From: a virus | DNA length: 23,942 nucleotides | Virus record (IMG/VR): IMGVR_UViG_3300027734_000313 | Span: 1-23,942 of that record | Reading direction: 5' to 3' (one strand) | Shown: piece by piece, positions 1 to 6,579 of the stretch | How the letters are laid out: the number at the start of each line of letters is the position of its first letter | How positions within the stretch are numbered: position 1 is the first letter of the stretch | Position numbers and translations under genes: made by a program | Notes under the pieces: generated by a model | Databases searched by the model: none | The model's input: only the letters and a program-made list of their open reading frames with translations | Told to the model about the DNA's origin: nothing

Positions 1-1
1 A

Positions 2-337
2 TTAAGTTTAGGTTTTCAAACAGGTTATTCAGCATCTGTAAACACAGTTCACACAACTCCATTAGTTGTAGCATCAAACTTTATTGGTCAACCATCAGGT
101 ACAGGTTTATTAGATGCTGCTGCTACTTTACCTGTTACTCCAACTCGTTTAATTTTGCTTGATACATTGTTAACAGGTGCAATTACAACTCAAGTATTAG
201 GCGGTAATAACTATGACTTCCAAGACGGTATCATTATTCCTCCTGGTGGCTTCTTGGCAACTTATACATCTGCAGCTTCTGTTGGGTCATCATTAGTATT
301 TGGTCTTACTTGGGAAGAAGTTTCAATAACTATTTAA
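2..337 (+). CDS. Probable virion structural protein, 3' end only
   Basis: The reading frame is open from the left edge to a TAA at 335-337, giving at least 111 residues; the true start lies outside the window. An ATG at 155 exists, but the upstream codons are equally protein-like (Thr/Ser/Gly/Leu-rich with alternating hydrophobics), so starting there would truncate the gene. The composition, with motifs such as IIIPPGGFLATYTSA, fits a beta-rich virion protein. I recognise no named family. Its place ahead of the scaffold and capsid genes suggests a structural or head-associated role, by inference only. A GC hairpin directly after the stop may end this transcript. Confidence 0.6.
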   Translation, partial: LSLGFQTGYSASVNTVHTTPLVVASNFIGQPSGTGLLDAAATLPVTPTRLILLDTLLTGAITTQVLGGNNYDFQDGIIIPPGGFLATYTSAASVGSSLVFGLTWEEVSITI

Positions 338-345
338 TGTAATAT

Positions 346-364
346 GGGGGACTTATCCCCCTTT
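346..364 (+). terminator. Short Rho-independent terminator candidate
   Basis: GGGGG (346-350), loop ACTTAT, CCCCC (357-361), then TTT. It lies between two + strand genes. The stem is GC-only but five pairs long, and the T-run is short, so termination may be partial. Confidence 0.45.
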
Positions 365-373
365 AAGGTTTGT

Positions 374-538
374 ATGAATATTGATGAAATTATAACTGTG
401 TTGGAGAACAAGGTTAGAGTTTTAGAAAACGCTAAGAGTGCTTCTATTGCCAATGGTGATATGAGTCCTCTTGCACAGTTAGAGGTTGAAATTTTAAGTA
501 CACAAGCATCGTTAAACAAAATACTAACTTTGCAGTAA
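374..538 (+). CDS. Small helical protein of unknown function (54 aa)
   Basis: I place the start at ATG 374 (MNIDEIITVLENK...) because TAAGG lies about 5 nt upstream; an in-frame ATG at 344 would require translating through the terminator-like hairpin at 346-361 and has no ribosome site. The product is 54 residues and almost entirely helical by composition (heptad-like Leu/Ile/Val spacing in ITVLENKVRVLENA), so it may form a short coiled coil. I recognise no family. It sits between two structural-region genes on the same strand. It ends in TAA followed by a weak AAGTTT/AAACTT inverted repeat. Confidence 0.55.
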   Translation: MNIDEIITVLENKVRVLENAKSASIANGDMSPLAQLEVEILSTQASLNKILTLQ

Positions 539-564
539 GTTTGACAAACTTTTTAGGATTCTAA

Positions 565-1029
565 ATGTTCGCATCAGCATTTCAAGCCAATGCGTTTCAA
601 AATAACGCTTTCCAAATTGTATCTACACTCAATAGAATTGGTGGTGATGATGCTTGGTTAAGTCCACAAGAACTTAAAAGAATACAAAAGCTAAATAAAA
701 AGATAGCTGAAAGACAACGTAAGCTTGAGCAATCTATTAAAGATGCCAACGCTAATCGTAAACAAGCAATACGCAATTTAGTTGATCCAAAACCTACACA
801 GGTTAACAAAACTAAAGTACAATCATTACAGGTTAAAGCTGATATACCGTCAGTAGATACAGAAGAACTACAGCAGTCTATTAGCTACCTTGAACGACAA
901 TTGGATAACATCCAACAGACGGTGGCTAACAGAAAAGAGTTTGCAAGATTACAAGCACACTTAAGAGTATTAGAGGCCAAACGTCTAGCGGAACTAGATG
1001 ATGAGGAAGCCCTATTAATACTTATGTAG
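565..1029 (+). CDS. Coiled-coil protein of unknown function (154 aa)
   Basis: Starts at ATG 565 with AGGA about 7 nt upstream. The N-terminus has a short repeat of the type FQANAFQ/FQNNAFQ (residues 4-17). Long charged helices follow: residues about 35-65 are Lys/Arg/Gln-rich, and 99-150 contain LERQLDNIQQTVANRKEF-type heptads. No catalytic motif is visible. The first ~15 residues resemble the repetitive N-termini of small virion-associated phage proteins, but I cannot name a family. The last 32 nt overlap the proposed start of the glycosyltransferase-like gene in another frame. Confidence 0.65.
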   Translation: MFASAFQANAFQNNAFQIVSTLNRIGGDDAWLSPQELKRIQKLNKKIAERQRKLEQSIKDANANRKQAIRNLVDPKPTQVNKTKVQSLQVKADIPSVDTEELQQSISYLERQLDNIQQTVANRKEFARLQAHLRVLEAKRLAELDDEEALLILM

Positions 1030-1913
1030 ATAACCAATACAAATTAGCTTATGAGCATCTCCATGCTGGTCGTTACGAGCAAGGATTTAAGCTATTTGAA
1101 TATCGTTGGCATCCAGAGATAGCATCCAAACAAGATAAACCTTACGCACCTACATTAGACATTCCTGTATGGCGAGGCGAGTCTTTAATTAATAAAACAA
1201 TTACTGTACAAATGGAGCAAGGATTTGGTGACATTATTATGTTTGCTCGATTTTTGCCTGCTCTTAAAGCTTTAGGTGCAAAACAAGTCATCGTTTTACA
1301 AGAAGGTACGCTTCATTATCTTTTAGGTCAATTTGAATGTGTTGATCGTTTTACAAACAAGATGGAAGATGAAATAGCAATTAAATCTGACTATTGGATA
1401 GGTTCTATTTCTTTGCCGTACTATATAAGCCTAGCACATCCTGCTATTAAATCATTATTTTCTGTAACAAAAGCTAAGATAGTAGGATCAGAAGGGTATC
1501 TTCATGCCGAACCTAGCAATATTCCTAGCAAAATAGGAGTAAATTGGGAAGCATCTAAGCAAATTTTGTACTATATCAAGTCAATTGATATGCGACACAT
1601 GGAACAATTAACAGGTTCTGACTGTTACAGTCTAAATCCAAATACAGAAGGCATATTTAACGCACTACCTGACGATGGATGGCAAAAAAATTGGATGAAA
1701 TCAGCATCACATATTAAAGCTTGTAAAGGAATTGTGACTGTAGATACAGCAACTGCACATTTAGCAGGTGCATTAGGTGTAAAAACCATTGTTTTATTAC
1801 CAAAAGAAGAATTTGTGTGTTGGCGATGGAAAAACGGTAGATGGTATGACTCTGTTGTATGTTTGCGACCACATGAATACGACCAAGTGCCAGATTTAAT
1901 AAGGAGATTTTGA
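998..1913 (+). CDS. Glycosyltransferase-9-like protein, probable +1 frameshift near the start
   Basis: The frame ending at 1913 is open back to 1005 but has no ATG/GTG/TTG before 1212, and starting at 1212 would discard obvious protein: KLAYEHLHAGRYEQGFKLFE... is TPR-like, and IPVWRGESLINKTITVQ leads into the EQGFGD motif. ATGs at 998 and 1001 lie in a second frame reading M-M-R-K-P then Y-stop. A +1 slip on CCC-T (1010-1013) gives M-M-R-K-P-I-N-T-Y-V-D and about 304 residues. EQGFGD and, near the C-terminus, VDTATAHLAGALGVKTIVLLP with a WRW...WY segment match GT9/heptosyltransferase-like domains fused to TPRs. The substrate is unknown. The alternatives are a one-base sequencing error in CCC or a recent mutation. 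The stop overlaps the next ATG by 1 nt. Confidence 0.65.
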
Positions 1914-2311
1914 TGGCTATAGTAAAAGTGCAAAAATGTTGCCCATTATGCAAAAGCGATTATGAAGCAATTGATGAAACGCAACTTTCTGACAAAGAAA
2001 AGTATTTAATGTATTGGAATTATAAGTTGGGTTCAGAAGAAGCCGAACAAGCATGGAAAGAAAAAGAAGCAATGATTCCAAGAAAAGCACCAGACGTAAT
2101 TCCTGATATACCAGGACATATTTCTATGGCAGATGGCACTTGGGTATCTAGCAGATCAAAGCATCGTGAGAATCTAAAGCGTAATAACTGTATTGAATTG
2201 GGCAACGATGTACCAATGGAACAAAAGAAACATGAATTTAGCCGTAAAGAAAATGAAGATCGTAAACGTCAAATAGCAGAAGTAGCATATTCAAAATTAT
2301 CATACAAATAA
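1913..2311 (+). CDS. Small conserved phage protein with N-terminal Cys cluster
   Basis: Start is ATG 1913, with AAGGAG at 1901-1906, six bases upstream; a TTG three bases earlier is a worse choice. The product is 132 residues. Residues 9-13 read CCPLC, a possible half of a metal site, but no second Cys pair is obvious (one Cys near residue 93). The central ISMADGTWVSSRSKHRENLK segment is of a type I have seen in small hypothetical proteins beside podovirus capsid genes; its function is not known to me. The C-terminus is Lys/Glu-rich and helical. It overlaps the upstream stop by one base and is followed after 10 nt by the scaffold gene. Confidence 0.65.
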   Translation: MAIVKVQKCCPLCKSDYEAIDETQLSDKEKYLMYWNYKLGSEEAEQAWKEKEAMIPRKAPDVIPDIPGHISMADGTWVSSRSKHRENLKRNNCIELGNDVPMEQKKHEFSRKENEDRKRQIAEVAYSKLSYK

Positions 2312-2321
2312 GGAGTATTAA

Positions 2322-3362
2322 ATGGCTGAAGAATTAGAAACTAGGCGAGATGCTCTTGAAGCTGCTTTAGACAAATTAGAAACGGCAGAAATACCGGCAG
2401 AAGAACCGATTGAAGAACCGATTCAAGATACTACTGAAGAGGTTCAAGAGGAAAAAGAAGAACCGGCAGAAAATCGTGATGAAAAAGGTAGATTTGTAAG
2501 TAAAGAAGAAGAAACTGCTGAAGAACCTGTGGCAGAAATTAAGCGACCTACTACATGGAAAAAAGAATATGTAGAAATTTGGAATAAGATGGAAAAAGGA
2601 GAACAACTTAATCGTGAAGATTTTGTTAAATTTGCTGATTATGCCAACCAAAGAGAAGCTGAATACAAAAAAGGTGTATCTACATACAAAGCAGAGGCTG
2701 ATAATGCTAGACAGTTGACAGAAGCTCTTGGGCCATTTATGCCTGAGTTACAAGCACAGAATATTCATCCTGTAGCCTGGATTAATAACTTAGGTAGAGC
2801 GCACATGGTTCTATCTAAAGCACCTTATCAAGAAAGAGTGCAAATGTTCCATAGACTAGCACAAGATTATGGGATACAATTGAATCAAGACGGCATTTCC
2901 ATGCCAGAACAAGTTGATCCTTATCAACAACAGTTAATGCAACAATTACAAGCTACACAGCAACAAGTGCAACAACTGTCACAGATAAGGGAGCAAGAAG
3001 AAAATGCTCGATTAAACCAAGAAATCAATCGAGTAAGTAGTGACAAAGAGCGATTTCCGCACTTTGAAATGGTCAGGGAAGATATGGCTCAATTACTTGA
3101 GCGTGGTTTAGCCCAAAACCTTGAATCGGCTTATGCCAAAGCTGTGCGTATGAACGATGAAGCTTACAAGTTGGAGACGGATAGACTCCTGAAATCAACA
3201 AGTACTCAAGCATCTAAGGCACAACAAGTAGCAAAAGCTAAAGCAACTGCTGTTAGTCCACGATCATCTACTCCTAGTGGTCAAGTGTCTAAAGGAGATG
3301 CAAAGGATAGACGTTCATTGTTAGCCGAACAAATAGGGCAAGCAATGGATGGTAGGGTTTAA
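2322..3362 (+). CDS. Capsid scaffolding protein (probable)
   Basis: 346 residues starting at ATG 2322 behind an AAGGAG. The first ~75 residues are extremely acidic (Glu-Glu-Pro repeats) and contain NRDEKGRFVSKEE, common in phage scaffolds. A helical central region (80-200) is followed by a Gln-rich coiled coil (about 205-235) and a basic Ala/Lys/Ser-rich tail (about 290-325), as expected for a scaffold that binds coat protein through a basic C-terminus. The gene lies directly upstream of the major capsid gene, the canonical scaffold position. Sequence of this kind is poorly conserved, so the call rests on composition plus position. It would act inside the procapsid and leave before DNA packaging. 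Confidence 0.75.
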   Translation: MAEELETRRDALEAALDKLETAEIPAEEPIEEPIQDTTEEVQEEKEEPAENRDEKGRFVSKEEETAEEPVAEIKRPTTWKKEYVEIWNKMEKGEQLNREDFVKFADYANQREAEYKKGVSTYKAEADNARQLTEALGPFMPELQAQNIHPVAWINNLGRAHMVLSKAPYQERVQMFHRLAQDYGIQLNQDGISMPEQVDPYQQQLMQQLQATQQQVQQLSQIREQEENARLNQEINRVSSDKERFPHFEMVREDMAQLLERGLAQNLESAYAKAVRMNDEAYKLETDRLLKSTSTQASKAQQVAKAKATAVSPRSSTPSGQVSKGDAKDRRSLLAEQIGQAMDGRV

Positions 3363-3388
3363 AACTTAACTTTTATAAAGGAAATATC

Positions 3389-4619
3389 ATGGCATTTGCA
3401 AATAGCGCAATTACCGATATTATCGCTACAACCATTCAAAGCCGTAGCGGAGTATTGGCAGATAACTTAACACAAAACAACGCAATCCTACAAAGATTGA
3501 ACTCTAAAGGTAACGTTCGCCCATTTTCAGGCGGAAATGTCATACTCGAAGAGATTATGTACAATGATCCATTAAATTTTGGTGGCCTTCTACATTAAAA
3601 CGTAGATTGAATAATTTTCTCTGATTGACTTGGACCTCCAGTAGTGGACAACAGGGCGCAAGCGAAAGCAGCGTGAACGACTAAGTGAGAAAACACCTGA
3701 AAAGGTGGTGCGATAGTCTGAACTAGGATATAACTAAAGTTAGCAGAAGTCCTAGAGAGTAATCCGAAGAGGTTACTCCGCTACGAAAGTAGTCAGTAAG
3801 CGAAAGCTGAAGTAACAGAATGCAACAAATAACGCTAACAGCTATAGTGGCTATGAGGTGCTTAACATCACCCCTGATAGCCCAATTAGTGCTGCACAGT
3901 TCTCTATTACTCAGTACGCAGATAGCGTAACAATGAGTGGTTTAGAAATGTTACAAAACAGTTCTAAAGAAGCAATCATCGACTTGTTAGATGGTCGTAT
4001 GCAAGTTTCTGAAGCACGTTTGTTAAACCGTATCTCTGGTGACATTTTCTTAGATGGTACTGGTAACGGTGGTAAAAATATTACTGGTTTAGCTGCTGCT
4101 GTATCAACCAGCCCGTCTTCAGGAACGTATGGTGGTATTAATCGTGCAAACTGGACATTCTGGCAGAACCAAGCAACTACAGGTGCTACTTCTTCCTCAC
4201 TTATCCAAGCTGCTATGACTACTGCTGCTATCAAGTCTGTTCGTGGCAATGACAAGGTAGACTTAATCGTAGCTGGTAACACTTTGTATCAATACTATGT
4301 TGCTTCTTTACAGACTATTCAGCGTATTGCTGGTGTTGAAGAAGGCGCAGCAGGTTTTGCATCACTCAAGTTCTACGGTGGTGGTATGTCTGCTGATGTG
4401 GTACTCGGAGGCGGTTATGGCGCACAAGAAACTGCAACTTATATGTATCTGTTAAATACAGATTACATCTTCTTGCGCCCACACAAAGAGCGTAATTTCG
4501 TTCCTATTGGTGGCGAAAGACAGTCTATTAACCAAGATGCTATCGTCAAATTGTATGGCTGGGCCGGCAACCTCACTTGCTCGAACTCATTCCTACAAGG
4601 TGTCTTAACAGGCTCTTAA
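3389..4619 (+). CDS. Major capsid protein, interrupted by a group I intron
   Basis: Two exons: 3389-3572 and 3823-4619. Read unspliced, the first frame ends after 69 residues at TAA 3596 with a nonsense tail (LNFGGLLH). The downstream frame starts without an ATG or ribosome site but is clearly capsid. Joining U3572 to C3823 gives TCA (Ser) and a continuous 326-residue protein: ...EEIMYNDP-S-TNNANSYSGYEVLNI... The N-terminus (SAITDIIATTIQSRSG..LADN), the GGNVILEEIMY segment and VTMSGLEMLQNSSKEAIIDL are characteristic of a podovirus major capsid family. AAGGA lies 8 nt before ATG. The next gene follows after 26 nt. Without splicing no complete coat protein could be made, so the intron should be active. 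Confidence 0.88.
3573..3822 (+). ncRNA. Self-splicing group I intron, 250 nt, no ORF
   Basis: Boundaries come from pairing rules. P1: exon CCAU (3569-3572) pairs with GUGG (3582-3585), with the diagnostic U3572-G3582 wobble at the 5' site. P10: exon-2 CAA (3823-3825) pairs with UUG (3579-3581). The intron ends in G3822. P7: GACUA (3679-3683) with UAGUC (3714-3718), in R/S-like contexts GUGAACGACUAAGUG and GCGAUAGUCUGAAC. P8: CACCU-GAAA-AGGUG (3694-3707). P9: CUAGGA (3723-3728) with UCCUAG (3750-3755). Three further 3' hairpins follow, two with GAAA loops (3781-3792, 3801-3810). A length of 250 = 1 mod 3 is exactly what restores the capsid frame. P2-P6 were not fully resolved and the subgroup is not assigned. 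Confidence 0.88.
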
Positions 4620-4645
4620 TCCATTTTTTATAAGGAAAAAATATC

Positions 4646-4942
4646 ATGGCTTTTACCGTACTCCCTATCGCTGGCGTAGATTTGTCTAATGTAACTAACA
4701 CAAATCTTAACTCTGCTGGCACAGCAATTGCAACATTTGGCCCTCTAGGTGCTGAAACTTTTGGTAGCGATGGCTTCCGTTATGTTTTTGCCCAAGCAGG
4801 TGTAGCTATTGCAGCTTCAGCAGCTACTTGTATTATTAACGCTTCTACATTCCAAGTAACTTTGGGTGCTACAGGCACATACTTATCAGGTGCTTCAATG
4901 GCATCTGGTGATTATGGCTGGTTCTCAAAAGCTAGTGTTTAA
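4646..4942 (+). CDS. Small structural protein after capsid (98 aa)
   Basis: Starts at ATG 4646 after TAAGGAAAAAATATC. The protein is Ala/Ser/Thr/Gly-rich with no charged clusters and reads like a compact beta domain (FRYVFAQAGVAIAASAATCII, FQVTLGATGTYLSG). Genes of this size and composition directly after a major capsid gene are often head decoration or cement proteins, but I see no motif that proves it. A strong terminator 26 nt downstream ends the capsid transcript, so this gene probably shares the high expression of the capsid gene. Confidence 0.6.
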   Translation: MAFTVLPIAGVDLSNVTNTNLNSAGTAIATFGPLGAETFGSDGFRYVFAQAGVAIAASAATCIINASTFQVTLGATGTYLSGASMASGDYGWFSKASV

Positions 4943-4967
4943 TTAGCAAATTTAGTAGTAAAATTAG

Positions 4968-4995
4968 GGAGATACTTCGGTATCTCCTTTTTTTT
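4968..4995 (+). terminator. Strong Rho-independent terminator after capsid block
   Basis: GGAGATAC (4968-4975), UUCG tetraloop, GUAUCUCC (4980-4987), then eight T. This is a perfect 8-bp stem with the most stable tetraloop and a full U-run. It closes the scaffold-capsid transcript and separates it from the connector/tail genes. Confidence 0.93.
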
Positions 4996-5022
4996 AACCC
5001 TTAATACCTTGAGGAGATTTAA

Positions 5023-5670
5023 ATGGCACTACCATCAGATGAAAACAATGCAGATTCAAGACTGCAAGTCAGATTTTACAAAAGACCTGTTCAGCAAGAA
5101 GCTGAAACTTTAGCAGAAGGCAGACCAATTTACAAAGAGTTTGACTTTGTGCATATTTGTGTAGCAGGCGATACTTTAACTGAAATTGATACTTATGCTT
5201 TACAAAGTCATAAAACAAGATTTCCGATTCAATGGGCAAATTACCAAAATAGATTAGGTGCAGATGATCAAGAAGTTGTCGGTACACCTGTAGGCGAATG
5301 GCCATTAGTTAGCAAAAGCCAGGCTGAAGAATTACGAGCAATGAAATTTCATACTGTTGAATCTATTGCAAACGCTTCTGATCAGCAACTGCAACGTATG
5401 GGCATGGCAGCAGGCATGAGTCCTTATGCGTTTCGAGATAAAGCAAAATCTTATCTTAAACTAGCTTTATCTTCTGCTGAAACAGATAAACGTCAGCAAG
5501 AAATTAACGAATTAAAGGAAGAACTTGCTAAAAAAGAGGCAGAAAGTGTTAAAATGAAAGCTGAAACAGATGCGAAGCTAGCCCTAATGCAAGACCAAAT
5601 GGCAGCTATACTTGCTGCTGTTGGTGAAAAAAAATCCCGATCTAAAACGGTAGCCACAGAGGAAGCATAA
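5023..5670 (+). CDS. Conserved phage protein with HhH-like and coiled-coil parts
   Basis: 215 residues, ATG 5023 with GAGGAG about 7 nt upstream. The N-terminal region (LQVRFYKRP...FVHICVAGDTLTEIDTYALQSHKTRFPIQWANYQNR) resembles a family of podovirus hypotheticals between capsid and head-tail adaptor genes. Residues about 95-150 (KSQAEELRAMKFHTVESIAN...) look like a helix-hairpin-helix-type fold. From about residue 155 a Lys/Glu-rich coiled coil runs to a basic tail. No enzymatic motif is visible. Being first after the terminator, it may open a new transcript. The 2-nt gap to the next gene suggests translational coupling. Confidence 0.65.
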   Translation: MALPSDENNADSRLQVRFYKRPVQQEAETLAEGRPIYKEFDFVHICVAGDTLTEIDTYALQSHKTRFPIQWANYQNRLGADDQEVVGTPVGEWPLVSKSQAEELRAMKFHTVESIANASDQQLQRMGMAAGMSPYAFRDKAKSYLKLALSSAETDKRQQEINELKEELAKKEAESVKMKAETDAKLALMQDQMAAILAAVGEKKSRSKTVATEEA

Positions 5671-5672
5671 AA

Positions 5673-6578
5673 ATGTCATACAATCTACTCCAAATGGTTC
5701 AGCAGGTAACTTCTGAACTAAACCTAGCCATACCCACATATGTAATCGGTAATCCAAATCAAGACGTTCAACAAGTCTTGGCTTTGATAAATCGTGCAGG
5801 GTATGACTTGGTTAAGGAGTATGATTGGCAAGCTTTAGAATTGGAATATAGATTTTATACAGAATATTTAACGACTACTGGTACTACAGTAGAAGGCACT
5901 CAGACAATAACAGCTATTCCTGACACTACAGGTTTAGATAATACTTACTCCATTGTTGGAACAAGTATTCCGCAAGATACTTACATTGATACTGTAACAA
6001 GTTCTACTGCTGTAACTACAACACAACAATCTTCAGCATCAACAGTTGGTGGCTCAGTTACTTTTAGTAAGACTATTTATCCATTACCTGATGATTATGA
6101 AACTATTACAGACAATACGCATTGGGACAAGACAAAACATTGGCAAATGCTTGGGCCAGTCGATGCTCAACAATGGCAATGGTTAAAGTCTGGTTATATT
6201 TCTACAGGGCCACGAGTACGTTGGAGAATATTAGGGAATACATTTCAGATATGGCCACCGTACAATACGCAAGAATATCTAGGATTTGAATACAGGTCTA
6301 AAGGTTTTGTACGAAATGTAGCCGGTGATGTATTAAATAGTTTTCAAAATGACACAGATACAACGGTGTTAGATGATACTGTTTTAGTATTGGCTACTAA
6401 ACTTAAATATTTTCAAATTAAATCGTTTGATACTACTGCATTAAGACAAGATTATCAGCGTTATTTAAGTATTGCTAAAGCAAACGATAAAGGTTCGGCA
6501 ACACTCAGCTTTGCGCCACAACCAAGTGCGGTATTAATTGGATGGGCAAACATTCCTGATACTGGCTACGGATCATAA
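5673..6578 (+). CDS. Head-to-tail adaptor / tail tubular protein (probable)
   Basis: 301 residues from ATG 5673. The N-terminus (NLLQMVQQVTSELNL...VQQVLALINRAGYDLVKEYDWQ) is the start typical of podovirus adaptor proteins that dock on the portal: a helical pair, then a Trp-containing segment. Residues ~65-125 form a Thr/Ser/Val-rich beta insertion (TTVEGTQTITAIPDTTG...), followed by YPLPDDYETITDNTHWD and WRILGNTFQIWPP. This order (helices, insertion, PLPDDY..., WxIxGN.F.IWPP) matches my knowledge of the family. The nozzle gene begins two bases after its stop, so the pair probably assembles as consecutive rings below the portal. Confidence 0.7.
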   Translation: MSYNLLQMVQQVTSELNLAIPTYVIGNPNQDVQQVLALINRAGYDLVKEYDWQALELEYRFYTEYLTTTGTTVEGTQTITAIPDTTGLDNTYSIVGTSIPQDTYIDTVTSSTAVTTTQQSSASTVGGSVTFSKTIYPLPDDYETITDNTHWDKTKHWQMLGPVDAQQWQWLKSGYISTGPRVRWRILGNTFQIWPPYNTQEYLGFEYRSKGFVRNVAGDVLNSFQNDTDTTVLDDTVLVLATKLKYFQIKSFDTTALRQDYQRYLSIAKANDKGSATLSFAPQPSAVLIGWANIPDTGYGS

Positions 6579-6579
6579 T

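Noticed and set aside
344-373. ATG at 344 as the start of the 54-residue gene
   Set aside because: It would translate through a GC hairpin and has no ribosome site; ATG 374 has one.
537-554. AAGTTT/AAACTT hairpin with short T-run as a terminator
   Set aside because: The stem is almost all A-T with three loop bases and three T; too weak to claim.
2376-2651. Antisense 91-codon frame opposite the scaffold gene
   Set aside because: Phe/Ser-rich shadow of the Glu/Lys-rich scaffold sequence, with no ribosome site or family.
3389-3598. Capsid gene read as a pseudogene or frameshift after 69 codons
   Set aside because: 250 structured bases separate the two halves, and they carry group I pairings and a length that restores the frame; simple mutation does not explain this.
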